Source of the DNA: Roseibium suaedae
GTDB lineage: Bacteria > Pseudomonadota > Alphaproteobacteria > Rhizobiales > Stappiaceae
Assembly (NCBI RefSeq): GCF_900142725.1
Contig: NZ_FRBW01000003.1
Location: forward strand, 496,001 to 560,000
Reading direction: 5' to 3'
DNA: 64,000 nucleotides
In this document: one piece after another, positions 48,798-58,140 of the stretch
Numbering within the stretch: the first letter of the stretch is position 1
How the letters are laid out: every line of letters begins with the position of its first letter
Notes under the pieces: generated by a model
Told to the model about the DNA's origin: nothing
Databases searched by the model: none
Seen by the model: the letters and a program-made list of their open reading frames with translations, nothing else
Position numbers and translations under genes: made by a program

Positions 48798-49679
48798 TCA
48801 GACTCTCCCCAGGGCAAAGCCCTTGGCGATGTGATTGCGGACAAACCAGATGACCAGAGCTCCCGGGATGATCGTCAGGACCCCGGCGGCAGCAAGAACG
48901 CCATAGTCGAAGCCGGTTGCGGAAGAGGTACGGGTCATGGCCGCCGCGATCGGCTTGGCATCCGTCGTCGTCAGGGTGCGGGCAATCAGAAGCTCGACCC
49001 AGGAGAACATGAAGCAGAAGAAGGCGGTCACCCCGACGCCCGAGGCGATCAGAGGCATGAAGATCTTTCCGAAGAAGCGCGGGAAAGAATAGCCGTCGAT
49101 ATAGGCCGTCTCGTCGATCTCCTTCGGCACGCCCGACATGAAGCCTTCCAGGATCCAGATCGCCAGCGGCACGTTGAAGAGGCAATGAGCGATTGCGACC
49201 GCAATATGCGTGTCGATCAGGCCGAACGCAGAATAGAGCTGGAAGAACGGCAGGATGAACACGGCCGGCGGGGCCATGCGGTTGGTCAGGAGCCAGAAGA
49301 ACAGATGCTTGTCGCCCAGGAACCGGTAACGCGAGAAGGCATAGGCAGCCGGCAGCGCCACCGCGATACAGATGACCGTGTTCATCACCACGTAGATCAT
49401 GGAGTTGAAATAGGTCTCGTACCAGGACGGGTCGGTGAAGATCACCATGTAGTTCCGCAGGGTCGGCTCTGCCGGCCAGAGGCTCAGACCGCTGAGGATC
49501 TCGTTGGTGGTCTTGAAGGACAGGTTCACCAGCCAGTAGATCGGGATGATCAGGAACAGCACATAGAGCGTCGGTACCAGCCAGCGGAAAGACCAGCTGC
49601 GGCTCTGCTTGTGCGCGGAATGGGCCCGGACCAGAGCATCGACCGGATAGGCCTGCGTGGATTGCGTGTCAGTGGACAT
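48798..49679 (-). CDS. glpQ: ABC importer permease GlpQ
   Basis: Inner-membrane permease of the MalG type, 293 residues with about six helices (residues 30-50, 90-110, 125-150, 155-175, 200-220, 260-280). The EAA loop that contacts the ATPase is EGFMSGVPKEIDETAYIDGY. It pairs with GlpP to form the pore. It follows glpP by 10 bases and precedes glpU by one. The name should not be confused with glycerophosphodiester phosphodiesterase, which bears the same symbol elsewhere. Confidence 0.88.
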   Translation of the reverse strand: MSTDTQSTQAYPVDALVRAHSAHKQSRSWSFRWLVPTLYVLFLIIPIYWLVNLSFKTTNEILSGLSLWPAEPTLRNYMVIFTDPSWYETYFNSMIYVVMNTVICIAVALPAAYAFSRYRFLGDKHLFFWLLTNRMAPPAVFILPFFQLYSAFGLIDTHIAVAIAHCLFNVPLAIWILEGFMSGVPKEIDETAYIDGYSFPRFFGKIFMPLIASGVGVTAFFCFMFSWVELLIARTLTTTDAKPIAAAMTRTSSATGFDYGVLAAAGVLTIIPGALVIWFVRNHIAKGFALGRV

Positions 49680-49689
49680 AGAGTTCTCC

Positions 49690-50559
49690 TCAGTGCCGGT
49701 CTTCGTCGGGCTGGGTCGTCACCGTGTAGAAGACCCAGGACGCCAGAAGCACAATCAGGAAGTAGATGATGGACATGGCCGAGGCCGGACCGAGGTCGAA
49801 CTGCCCGACCGCCATCTTGACCAGATCGATGGACAGAAAGGTCGTGACACTGCCAGGTCCGCCGCCGGTCACCACAAAGGGCTCGGTGTAGATCATGAAA
49901 CTGTCCATGAACCGCAGCAGGATGGCGATCTGCAGCACCCGGTTCAGCTTGGGAAGCTGAATGAAGCGGAACACGCTCCAGCGCGAGGCGCCGTCGATCT
50001 TGGCCGCCTGATAATAGGCGTCCGGAATGGACATCAGACCGGCATAGCAGAGCAGCACCACCAGGCTGGTCCAGTGCCAGACGTCCATCAGGACGATGGT
50101 GAACCAGGCATCCAGCGTGTCACGGCCGTAGTTGTAGTCAAACCCGAGAGAGGTCAGCACGACACCGAACAGGCCGACGTCCGTGCGGGCAAAGAGCTGC
50201 CAGATCGTACCGACCACATTCCACGGAATGAGCAGCGGCAAGGACATGAGCACGAGGCAGACCGGGACGCCGAGCCCCTTCTTCGGCATGTTCAGGGCGA
50301 TAATGATGCCCAGCGGGATCTCGATCCCCAGAACGATGGCCGAGAACAGGAGGTTGCGCAGCATCGCTTCCCAGAAGCGGCTCGAGTGGAGAACCTCCTC
50401 GAACCATTCGGTGCCAGCCCAGAAGAACTGGTTGTTGCCGAACGTGTCCTGAACCGAATAGTTCACGACGGTCATGAGCGGGATCACGGCCGAAAAGGCG
50501 ACCAGCACCAACATCGGCAAAACCATGAACCAGGCTTTGTTGTTCCAAGTCTTGTCCAT
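49690..50559 (-). CDS. glpP: ABC importer permease GlpP
   Basis: Inner-membrane permease of the MalF/UgpA type, 289 residues with six helices starting at about residue 12 (AWFMVLPMLVLVAFSAVIPL). The EAA loop is GLMSIPDAYYQAAKIDGAS. It forms a heterodimeric pore with GlpQ. It lies three bases downstream of glpT. As with the others, solute is not shown by the sequence. Confidence 0.88.
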   Translation of the reverse strand: MDKTWNNKAWFMVLPMLVLVAFSAVIPLMTVVNYSVQDTFGNNQFFWAGTEWFEEVLHSSRFWEAMLRNLLFSAIVLGIEIPLGIIIALNMPKKGLGVPVCLVLMSLPLLIPWNVVGTIWQLFARTDVGLFGVVLTSLGFDYNYGRDTLDAWFTIVLMDVWHWTSLVVLLCYAGLMSIPDAYYQAAKIDGASRWSVFRFIQLPKLNRVLQIAILLRFMDSFMIYTEPFVVTGGGPGSVTTFLSIDLVKMAVGQFDLGPASAMSIIYFLIVLLASWVFYTVTTQPDEDRH

Positions 50560-50562
50560 GGA

Positions 50563-51633
50563 TCAGGCTCCAAGTTCCACACGCCAAGAATCGGCGTAGA
50601 GGTTCATCCCAGCGGTGTCGAACTGCACATGCGGATCGGCGGGCAGGCTTTCATCTTCCCCGGCGAAGGCTGCGATCTCCTGGCCGTCGAGAACGGCCCG
50701 GATGATCTTGTGGCGTCCGACATCCTCCACCTTGCGGATCTGGACAGGCAGTCCGCTGGTGCTGATGCGCGTGAATTCGGGACGGATGCCGAGGTCGGTC
50801 TTCCGGCCGGCAAGGTCGGGAGCGGCTCCCGGAAGCTCCACCGAATGGTCCCCGATACGGGCCATGCGGCCGTCTGTGTCCACCGGCAGAAGGTTCATGC
50901 CGGGAGAGCCGATGAAGTAGCCGACGAATGTGTGCATCGGCCGCTCGAAAAGTTCAGCTGGCGTTCCGATCTGCACCACCTGGCCCTCGTACATGACGAC
51001 GACCTGATCAGCGAAGGTCAGGGCCTCGGTCTGGTCATGGGTCACGTAGATCATCGTATGACCGAAACGGCGGTGGAGCTTCTTCAGCTGGGACCGCAGC
51101 TCCCACTTCATGTGAGGGTCGATCACCGTCAGCGGCTCATCGAAGAGGATGGCGTTCACGTCCGAGCGGACAAGCCCGCGTCCCAGCGAGATCTTCTGCT
51201 TCTTGTCTGCCGTCAGACGCCGCGCCTTGCGGTGCGCACCATCCGACAATCCGATCATCTCCAGGGTTTCCTTGACCTTCGCGTCGATGATCTGCTTCGG
51301 GACATTCCTGTTTCGCAAGGGAAAGGCAAGATTCTCGTAGACACTCATCGTGTCGTAGACGACCGGGAACTGGAACACCTGCGCGATGTTCCGCTCCTGG
51401 GTGGACAGATTGGTCACATCCTGATCGTCAAACCGCAGATGCCCGTGAGATGGCTGCAGCAGACCGGAAATGATGTTCAGCAACGTGGTCTTGCCACAGC
51501 CTGAAGGCCCCAGCAGAGCATAGGCCCCGCCGTCCTCGAAGGAGTGGTTGATCTCGCGCAGGGCGAAATCCTCCGGCTTCTGGGGGTCCGGATAGTAGGA
51601 GTGCCGGATACGGTCGAAGGTGATTTGCGCCAT
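50563..51633 (-). CDS. glpT: ABC importer ATPase GlpT, with altered signature motif
   Basis: Second of two ATPase subunits of the importer, 356 residues with a C-terminal TOBE regulatory region. Walker A is GPSGCGKTT (residues 42-50), Walker B AILFDE (161-166) and the H-loop YVTHDQ with His199 are intact. The ABC signature is not LSGGQ but LTADKKQKISLGR (140-152), so it cannot offer a normal signature to its partner. As I recall this is a family trait of GlpT. GGGAGA lies well before the ATG at 51633. It follows glpS by 11 bases. Not the GlpT antiporter of E. coli. Confidence 0.9.
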   Translation of the reverse strand: MAQITFDRIRHSYYPDPQKPEDFALREINHSFEDGGAYALLGPSGCGKTTLLNIISGLLQPSHGHLRFDDQDVTNLSTQERNIAQVFQFPVVYDTMSVYENLAFPLRNRNVPKQIIDAKVKETLEMIGLSDGAHRKARRLTADKKQKISLGRGLVRSDVNAILFDEPLTVIDPHMKWELRSQLKKLHRRFGHTMIYVTHDQTEALTFADQVVVMYEGQVVQIGTPAELFERPMHTFVGYFIGSPGMNLLPVDTDGRMARIGDHSVELPGAAPDLAGRKTDLGIRPEFTRISTSGLPVQIRKVEDVGRHKIIRAVLDGQEIAAFAGEDESLPADPHVQFDTAGMNLYADSWRVELGA

Positions 51634-51644
51634 GACGTTCTCCC

Positions 51645-52727
51645 TCAAGCCGCCGTGTGGAATTCATATTCGACCGCCCGGCCTTCGGCATCGAAGACCA
51701 TCAGGTTCGAAGGTTCGAACAGGACTTCAACCGGATCATCCGGATCCAGTTCCAGCACCCCAGGCGTCAGCATGATCCAGTCCGTATCGGCGAAGGTGAA
51801 ATGCACGAAGCTCTCGGATCCGGTGATTTCCGTAATGACGGCGCGGGCGTGAATGGAAACGTTGTCCTGAGCGGTCGCCCGGGTCATCAGGTGATGCGGC
51901 TGAACGCCGATCGTGTAGGTTCCGTCGGCAAGATGCTGCAAATGCGCCGGCACCGGGAAGGACACCGCGTCGCCGTGACGGATCTGTCCGTCCCGCTTTT
52001 CGACACTCAAGGTGTTCAGGGGCGGATCGGCGAATGTCCTTGCACTGGTCAGGCTCACCGGCCGGCGGAATGTCTCCACCGTCGGACCGAACTGCACCAT
52101 GCGCCCTTCACTCAGGACCGCCGTGTTGCCGCCCAGAAGCAGGGCCTCCTGCGGCTCGGTGGTCGCATAGACGAAGATCGCACCGGACTCGGCAAAGATC
52201 TTCGGCAGTTCCTCGCGCAGTTCCTCGCGCAGCTTGTAGTCAAGGTTGGCCAGAGGCTCGTCCAGAAGCACGAGGCTGGCATTCTTCACCATGGCGCGGG
52301 CAAGCGCAGTGCGTTGCTGCTGACCGCCAGAGAGATTGAGCGGCGTGCGGTCGAGATAGGGCGTCAGGCGCATCAGGTCTGCGGCCCGGCGGACGTCCCT
52401 GTCGATGGTGACAGCGTCGCGCCCGAGAACCCGCAAGGGAGACGCGATGTTCTCATATACGGTCAGAGACGGGTAATTGATGAACTGCTGGTAGACCATC
52501 GCGACGTTGCGCCGCTGGACGGGAACACCGGTCACGTCCTTGCCATCAAAATGGATGGTCCCGGAGGTCGGCTCGTCCAGCCCGGCCATCAGTCGCATCA
52601 AGGTGGTCTTGCCCGCCAGCGTCGGGCCGAGGAGCACATTCAGCGTGCCCCGTTCCAAGGTCAGTGAAACATTCCGGATATGGTCGGCACCGCCGACCGT
52701 CCTGCGGACGTTGCGCAGTTCGAGCAT
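51645..52727 (-). CDS. glpS: ABC importer ATPase GlpS, lacking the H-loop histidine
   Basis: First ATPase subunit of the GlpSTPQUV-type importer, 360 residues with a TOBE-like C-terminus. Walker A is GPTLAGKTT (residues 34-42), the signature is a normal LSGGQ (132-136), and Walker B is LLDE (154-157). The switch or H-loop, usually YVTHD, reads YATTEP here, so the histidine is Thr190. It is thus the mirror of GlpT. AGGAGG before the ATG at 52727 sets the start; an upstream frame to 52796 is less likely. The gap to the ThDP enzyme gene is 99 bases, so a separate promoter is possible. Confidence 0.9.
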   Translation of the reverse strand: MLELRNVRRTVGGADHIRNVSLTLERGTLNVLLGPTLAGKTTLMRLMAGLDEPTSGTIHFDGKDVTGVPVQRRNVAMVYQQFINYPSLTVYENIASPLRVLGRDAVTIDRDVRRAADLMRLTPYLDRTPLNLSGGQQQRTALARAMVKNASLVLLDEPLANLDYKLREELREELPKIFAESGAIFVYATTEPQEALLLGGNTAVLSEGRMVQFGPTVETFRRPVSLTSARTFADPPLNTLSVEKRDGQIRHGDAVSFPVPAHLQHLADGTYTIGVQPHHLMTRATAQDNVSIHARAVITEITGSESFVHFTFADTDWIMLTPGVLELDPDDPVEVLFEPSNLMVFDAEGRAVEYEFHTAA

Positions 52728-52826
52728 GCCATTCCTCCTCCCAAAGGGGCCGGTTCTTCCGGCTTTGGCATCTTCATTTTTGGGCAGGCTGGCCACTCCC
52801 CCTCCAAGGTATGGCCAGCCAGGCGG

Positions 52827-54593
52827 TCAAAGGTCAGGCGATATTTTCCAATCCCTCAGCTTGTAGATCGTCCCCGGTCTCGGGCGCAGATCTCCCCCCT
52901 CTTTCAGGCGGCGCTTGAAGCTGTGAATGGGCGTCGCAAGATCATTGATCCGGAACTCAACCACAGATGGACCGTCATAAGCAAATGCCCTGTCGAGCGC
53001 CTCTTCGATTTCATCCGGCGCGGTGACGCTGATCCCGAGGAGCCCGAGACCGGCACTTGCGGCGGCAAAGCTGGGTTTGGCGCTCTGCCCTTCCAGAAGG
53101 GCCGACTGGACATTGCCGAAATAGAGCTGCTGCCAGAGCTGGATCCATCCAAGACGCCCATTGTTGAGCACGATGTTCACGACACGCTGGTTCTGCTGCA
53201 GCTGAGTTGCCAGTTCGCCGATCGTGTAGGAGAAGGCCCCGTCACCCGATACGGTCACCACGCGGGCATCCGGACGGGTGGCTGCCGCCCCGATCGCACC
53301 GGGCACCGAATAGCCCAGTCCGCCCTGTCCACGGGCATAGAGGAACTGACGTCCCGGCTTACGGGCCGGAATATATCCGCCGATCCAGCCGGCCGAGAAA
53401 CTGGCATCCGAAACCACGATGTCATCTTCCCCAAGCCGCCTTGCGACCGCTTCCATGATCCGGGGGGGAGACAGCGGGATTTCTTCGGACTGGATTTCCG
53501 CCTGCTTGGCGGCTTCACCCGTGGCCTTGATTTCGGCAATGCGCTTCAGCCACGCGGTGTTGGTACCGGCCTTCAGCCCTGCATCCAGAAGCTTGATGGT
53601 CTCGCGCACATCCCCGAACAGGGACACTGTCGGGCGGAACGTCCGGCCATGCTCAAGCGGATCGGCGTCGATGACGATGGTCGCCTGCTCCGGCAGCGGC
53701 AAGGTCCAGTTCATGGCCGTGTTCTGGCTCGCCTTGGACCCGCACCAGATCACAAGATCGGCCTCCTTGATCAGCTCGATGGCCGCCCAGGACCCGAGCG
53801 GATTCAGGATACCGGCGGCATAGTCCCGGGTTTCCGGGACAGAGCCCTTGCCTGACAGGGAGGTCACAACGAGGCCGTTGAACTTGTCCGCGAATGCGGT
53901 GACTTCTCGGGCCGCATCCGATCCATGGACCCCGCCACCGCACACGAGCGCCGGCCGCTTGGCCTTGGCAATCAGCGCCAGGGCAGCATCGACATCCTGC
54001 TTCACCGGCACATTGCGCAGGTACGGAATATGGATCGACCGCTCATCCACCGTCGCCTTCAGCAGATCCTCGTCCCAGTCGGCATCAAAGACATCATGCG
54101 GAATGATCAGGGCAACCGGCCCCGGCCGGGGCGCAACAGCCGTCCGGAAGGCGGTGCGGATCAGCTCCGGCAGAGCCGTGACCGATGGCACCAGCCACGC
54201 ATTCTTGGAAATCGACTGGAAGAACTTGAGCTGATCAAAGCCCTGGCTGGCAATGCCCTTTTCCTTGAGTGGCAGCCAGTCGAGCGGCAGTTCCCCGATG
54301 ATCCCGACCATGGGGATCGATGCATTCAGGGCTTCAAGGAACCCCGCCGACAACAGGTTCGCACCAGGACCGACGGTCACGTCACAAACACCCGGCTTGC
54401 CGGTCAGCCGGGCATAGGCATCTGCGGCATAAGCAGCATTTCGTTCGTCCCGCATCAGCACGTGGCGGATACGATCCGTGCGGCGGGAGATGCCATCGTG
54501 CAAGGCGGTGGTCTGGCCACCGGGCATGCCGAACACCAGCTCCACACCGTATTGGGCCAGCATTTCGGATATTAAATCGCCAATATGCGCCAT
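52827..54593 (-). CDS. ThDP-dependent enzyme, acetolactate synthase-like
   Basis: A 588-residue enzyme of the thiamine diphosphate (acetohydroxyacid synthase/pyruvate oxidase) superfamily. The catalytic Glu of the cofactor-activating site is Glu50 in MRDERNAAYA; the cofactor motif starts GDGAF at residue 450 and ends with Asn-Asn in VLNNG about 25 residues later. The middle FAD/nucleotide domain is present but I cannot say whether FAD binds. It is not the housekeeping IlvB: there is no small subunit beside it and it lies in a catabolic locus. Possible roles include cleavage of a 2-keto polyol phosphate, or a carboligase; none is shown. The ATG at 54593 fits the family start MAHIGDLI. Confidence 0.85.
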   Translation of the reverse strand: MAHIGDLISEMLAQYGVELVFGMPGGQTTALHDGISRRTDRIRHVLMRDERNAAYAADAYARLTGKPGVCDVTVGPGANLLSAGFLEALNASIPMVGIIGELPLDWLPLKEKGIASQGFDQLKFFQSISKNAWLVPSVTALPELIRTAFRTAVAPRPGPVALIIPHDVFDADWDEDLLKATVDERSIHIPYLRNVPVKQDVDAALALIAKAKRPALVCGGGVHGSDAAREVTAFADKFNGLVVTSLSGKGSVPETRDYAAGILNPLGSWAAIELIKEADLVIWCGSKASQNTAMNWTLPLPEQATIVIDADPLEHGRTFRPTVSLFGDVRETIKLLDAGLKAGTNTAWLKRIAEIKATGEAAKQAEIQSEEIPLSPPRIMEAVARRLGEDDIVVSDASFSAGWIGGYIPARKPGRQFLYARGQGGLGYSVPGAIGAAATRPDARVVTVSGDGAFSYTIGELATQLQQNQRVVNIVLNNGRLGWIQLWQQLYFGNVQSALLEGQSAKPSFAAASAGLGLLGISVTAPDEIEEALDRAFAYDGPSVVEFRINDLATPIHSFKRRLKEGGDLRPRPGTIYKLRDWKISPDL

Positions 54594-54656
54594 TTTTCGT
54601 CCATTCACTTCTGGGCGTTGGATCAAGCTCGACCAAAAGGCCGGTATTTGAGGAGA

Positions 54657-56159
54657 TCAGTGCAAGGCAGACAGGCTCTGCACCACGGTCTTGTATGCGG
54701 TCAGCTTGCGGGCGAGCGCCGCGTTCCTTTCCGCCTGAGGGACATAGCGCCGGGCAACGCGAACCATCTTGCGTGCGGCATCCGGCAAGCTTGAGTGGAG
54801 GCCGAGCGCCGCCGCGCAGCAGATCGCCCCGGCCTTCGCCCCGAACTCACTGCCATCGGCCACTTCCACGGTCATATCCAGGGCGTCGGCGAACATCTGG
54901 CACCACTGGGCGGACTTGGAGGCCCCTCCAGCCATCCGCGCGATGCTCGGCCTTGCGCCACCGCTCTGGATCAGCAGCCGCTCGATATCGGTCTGATGGG
55001 CAAAGACAACCCCTTCGAAGGCTGCCCGCAGGACATCCCCGAGCGTATGGCGGGCACACAGGCCCAGCATGCCGCCCGGCACCCGGTCCGGTCCGCCGTA
55101 GAGATAGGGCAGGAAGAGAATGTCGTTTTCCCGCTGCAGGGCTTCGTCGACCAGCTTGTTGCCAAGCTCATAGATCGAAGATCCTGCGGCCTTCGCCCGG
55201 GCGCCCTCCGCCTCCAGCAACGTGGAAAAGATCCATTCCACGTTGCTGGCGGAGGTGGCCGCTCCTTCCGTCGCAATGAACCGGTCGCCGATGGGGAAAG
55301 CAGACTGGATGAACGGCGGAGGGGAGAGAAGCGGCCTGTCCAGAATGACAGAATTGATGCTGAAGGTTCCGGCAACGACGGAAATGAAGTCGGGATCGGT
55401 CACACCGGAGGCAATTGCAGAGCCGGTGACATCGACGACACCGCGAATGACCGGCGTGCCTTCATTGAGCCCTGTCTGTCTGGCTGCCTCGGCTGTCAGA
55501 TAGCCGGCAACATCGATGGACGGGCCCACCTCGGGCAGCTTGTCCATCCAGTGGCGGACACCGCCGACAGAAAAAGCTTCCTCGCAATAGCGGCCAGCCG
55601 CCAGATCAAAGACCCCTGCAATGCCACCATCCGTCGGATCAGTGGAGACCTTGCCGGTCAGTCTTGCACGGATGAAATCCTTGCAGAAAACCAGCTTGTC
55701 TGTCCGGCCGAGAAGATCCGGCTCATGGGCATCAAACCAGCGTAGCAGCGGAATAAGGTGGGTGGCGAACATGCGCGCACCGACCAGCCGGTCGATCTCG
55801 GCCACCATTCCGGTGCTGCGCATCTCCTCGATCATGTCGAGGGTGCGGGTGTCGGTGGACACGAGACCGGGACGGACCGAATTCAGATCCTTGTCGATGA
55901 AATAGGCACCGGCTCCATAGCCGGAGGGCGCCACACCGGCCACATCCTCAGGTCTGGTCCCCGTCACCTCGAGCAAATTGCGGATGGCCTCGCAAGCCGC
56001 GCGCCACATCACATCGGGGTCGCGCTCGGTCCAGCCGGGCATCGGGAAGTGCATCTTGTTCGGACTACTCTGGCAGGCAATCTCATTACCTTCCAGATCA
56101 AATAAAGCGGCCTTTGTCATAGTACCGCCAGCGTCAATGCCAATCAGGCGCTCACGCAT
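54657..56159 (-). CDS. FGGY-family carbohydrate kinase, L-xylulose-kinase-like
   Basis: A sugar or polyol kinase of 500 residues. The N-terminal phosphate loop is GIDAGGTMTK (residues 7-16), the segment PGWTERDPDVMW (41-52) is typical of the branch, the catalytic Asp is Asp243 in VVDVTGSAIASG, and the adenosine motif is MAGGASKSAQW near residue 408. Its overall pattern recalls LyxK of E. coli (L-xylulose kinase) rather than GlpK or EryA; this is from memory. It is the first gene on the minus strand, 63 bases before the ThDP gene, and divergent from the dehydrogenase. Likely phosphorylates the imported polyol or the ketose made from it. Confidence 0.88.
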   Translation of the reverse strand: MRERLIGIDAGGTMTKAALFDLEGNEIACQSSPNKMHFPMPGWTERDPDVMWRAACEAIRNLLEVTGTRPEDVAGVAPSGYGAGAYFIDKDLNSVRPGLVSTDTRTLDMIEEMRSTGMVAEIDRLVGARMFATHLIPLLRWFDAHEPDLLGRTDKLVFCKDFIRARLTGKVSTDPTDGGIAGVFDLAAGRYCEEAFSVGGVRHWMDKLPEVGPSIDVAGYLTAEAARQTGLNEGTPVIRGVVDVTGSAIASGVTDPDFISVVAGTFSINSVILDRPLLSPPPFIQSAFPIGDRFIATEGAATSASNVEWIFSTLLEAEGARAKAAGSSIYELGNKLVDEALQRENDILFLPYLYGGPDRVPGGMLGLCARHTLGDVLRAAFEGVVFAHQTDIERLLIQSGGARPSIARMAGGASKSAQWCQMFADALDMTVEVADGSEFGAKAGAICCAAALGLHSSLPDAARKMVRVARRYVPQAERNAALARKLTAYKTVVQSLSALH

Positions 56160-56274
56160 AGCAATATCCTCCCTACGACCGAAGCGATTCCTCTTTCGCT
56201 TCAGCGTTCCTCCTCTTGGCGGATATTATTTCCGCCTTTTCCCTTGCTTGCTGCAAAGTTGTTATAATAAGTTG

Positions 56275-56303
56275 AGGCTAGGTGACTTCGGGAAGGCTGT
56301 CAA
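56275..56303 (-). promoter_or_regulatory. Candidate sigma-70 promoter for the kinase-ThDP-importer operon
   Basis: On the minus strand TTGACA (56303-56298), a perfect -35 box, is 17 bases from TAGCCT (56280-56275), a fair -10 box. It lies 120 bases before the kinase ATG. On the plus strand TATAAT stands at 56263-56268 without a good -35. Both lie in the 240 bases between the divergent genes, where the GntR protein should bind. Confidence 0.4.
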
Positions 56304-56399
56304 TACGGTTTGACGTAACAAGATCAAAAGCTGCCAAAGAGGACTGTCCTCGAAGTCACGCACCGGCACAAGGACAAGGCCGGACCGGGAGGAAAAAAC

Positions 56400-58118
56400 A
56401 TGAGAACGCGAAACGAGGCACTGGCGGCGCTGGTGTCCGGAACTACGGGCGATATTCTGATCGTTGGAGGCGGCATCAATGGCGTCGGCCTTTACCGGGA
56501 TCTCGCCGCGCAAGGGGTGGCTACCACCCTCGTGGAAATGGGAGATTTCTGCAGTGGCACCTCCTCTGCCCCCTCGCGCCTGATCCATGGCGGCCTGCGC
56601 TATCTGGAGCAGGGCGAGTTCAAGCTGGTGAAGGAATCCGTCGAGGAGCGCGACCGGTTGCTCGTCAATGCCCCGCATCAGGTCCGGCCAATCCGGGTCT
56701 GGGTGCCTGCTCTGTCCTGGACGGCGGGCACATTCCAGGCAGCGCTCCGGTTCTTCGGTCTCGTGAAGAACCCTGGCCCAAAAGGTGCCCTGATCCTGAA
56801 ACTCGGGCTGACCTTCTTTGACGGTTTCAGCCGCCGCTATGGGTCGATGCCCCACCACCGGCTTGTCAGCCGCCACAAGGCGCTTGAAACCGTTTCCGGC
56901 CTCGCTGCCAGCACCAAAATCGTCGCGGAATATTACGACGCCCGGATCGAAAGTCCTGAACGGCTGACCATGGAACTCGTCGCCGACACGGAGGCTGCCT
57001 GCGAGGGCTGCGTTGCCCTGCCCTACATGAAGCTCACTGGCATCGAGGGCAACCGGGCAAGCCTGAAGGACCTGCTCACGGGGGAAGAACACAGCCGGGA
57101 GTTCCGGCTGATCATCAACTGCGCAGGTGTGTGGATCGACAAGGTCGACCACAGTCTCAAGGTCGAGGAAGAGCTGGTCGGCGGCACACGCGGGTCGCAC
57201 CTTCTCCTGAAAAGACCGGATCTGGTCCGGGAGCTCGGAGATGTGATGCTCTATTTCGAAACCCCGGATCACCGGGCCTGCCTAATCTATGCCCGGGACA
57301 AGGACCACATCCTGCTCGGGACAACGGATCTTCGCACCGAAAACATCGACGACAAGGAAACCACCGAGGAAGAGATTGACTATCTCTTCGATGTCATGCG
57401 CACGGTTCTTCCCGGATCGAACCCGGCCCGCACAGACATTTCCTTCGCCTATTCCGGCGTCCGCCCCCTGCCCCGCCAGACAGGAGGCGCTGCAGGCTCA
57501 ATCAGCCGCGATCACACGTTCCGCATGTTCGAGCCTTCAGGCAGTAGAAAGGTTCCGGTTCTCACCCTGATCGGCGGCAAATGGACCACTTACCGCGCCT
57601 GCGCCGAACAATTGGCAGACCTGGCCCTCAAGCGGATCGGGATCGCTCGCAAGACGGACACGGCCCATCTGGCGATCGGCGGCGGGAAGGCCTTTCCCGT
57701 CTCCGAGGACGCCCGCACGGACTTCCTGAACAGGCTGACCCGATCGGCTCCAGTCTCCCTCTCCCGGGCGGAAGTGCTGCTGCGCCGGTATGGATCGCGT
57801 GCCGCTGACTTTGCCAACACCCTCCTGGAAGCCGGAGACCAGGAAACACCACTTCTGGCTGCGCCTTGCTATTCACGTGAAGAAATTCTATGGATCGCTC
57901 GAAATGAGCGAGTTTCCCGGCTTGAGGACGTCATTTTGAGACGGACCCTCATGGGATTTGAAGGCTGGGCAAATGCCCAATCGGTTCGCGAGGTTGCAGA
58001 GACGATTGCACCGGTTCTGGACTGGAGCGCGGAGACCGCAGAGGCGGAAATCCGGTCCGTCCTCGGTCTCCTGTCCGTCCGCCACAGGGTCCCACCTGAC
58101 GGCTCAACGGCCTCATGA
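56400..58118 (+). CDS. FAD-dependent glycerol-3-phosphate dehydrogenase family enzyme
   Basis: A membrane-associated flavoenzyme of the GlpD/EryB family, 572 residues, that oxidises glycerol-3-phosphate or a related polyol phosphate and passes electrons to quinone. The FAD motif is GGGINGVGLYRD (residues 23-34), followed by GTSSAPSRLIHGGLRYLE, the family hallmark, and GGKWTTYRA near residue 390. The C-terminal DAO-C domain is present. Because there is no glycerol kinase here and the nearest kinase is of the xylulose type, the substrate may be the phosphate of a four- or five-carbon polyol; glycerol-3-phosphate remains possible. It is divergent from the kinase and 22 bases upstream of the regulator gene. 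Confidence 0.9.
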   Translation: MRTRNEALAALVSGTTGDILIVGGGINGVGLYRDLAAQGVATTLVEMGDFCSGTSSAPSRLIHGGLRYLEQGEFKLVKESVEERDRLLVNAPHQVRPIRVWVPALSWTAGTFQAALRFFGLVKNPGPKGALILKLGLTFFDGFSRRYGSMPHHRLVSRHKALETVSGLAASTKIVAEYYDARIESPERLTMELVADTEAACEGCVALPYMKLTGIEGNRASLKDLLTGEEHSREFRLIINCAGVWIDKVDHSLKVEEELVGGTRGSHLLLKRPDLVRELGDVMLYFETPDHRACLIYARDKDHILLGTTDLRTENIDDKETTEEEIDYLFDVMRTVLPGSNPARTDISFAYSGVRPLPRQTGGAAGSISRDHTFRMFEPSGSRKVPVLTLIGGKWTTYRACAEQLADLALKRIGIARKTDTAHLAIGGGKAFPVSEDARTDFLNRLTRSAPVSLSRAEVLLRRYGSRAADFANTLLEAGDQETPLLAAPCYSREEILWIARNERVSRLEDVILRRTLMGFEGWANAQSVREVAETIAPVLDWSAETAEAEIRSVLGLLSVRHRVPPDGSTAS

Positions 58119-58140
58119 ACCAAAGGCAGGGAGAAAAGGC

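Noticed and set aside
49657..51504. 615-codon plus-strand open frame across the importer genes
   Set aside because: Antisense to glpP and glpT, which have complete motifs; the frame is open only because of codon bias on the other strand.
52827..54593. Calling the ThDP enzyme ilvB (acetolactate synthase)
   Set aside because: No ilvN is adjacent and the gene lies within a transport and catabolism operon, so a housekeeping name would mislead.
54657..56159. Calling the FGGY kinase glpK because of the glycerol-type importer
   Set aside because: The sequence pattern resembles L-xylulose kinase and lacks the glycerol kinase blocks I know.
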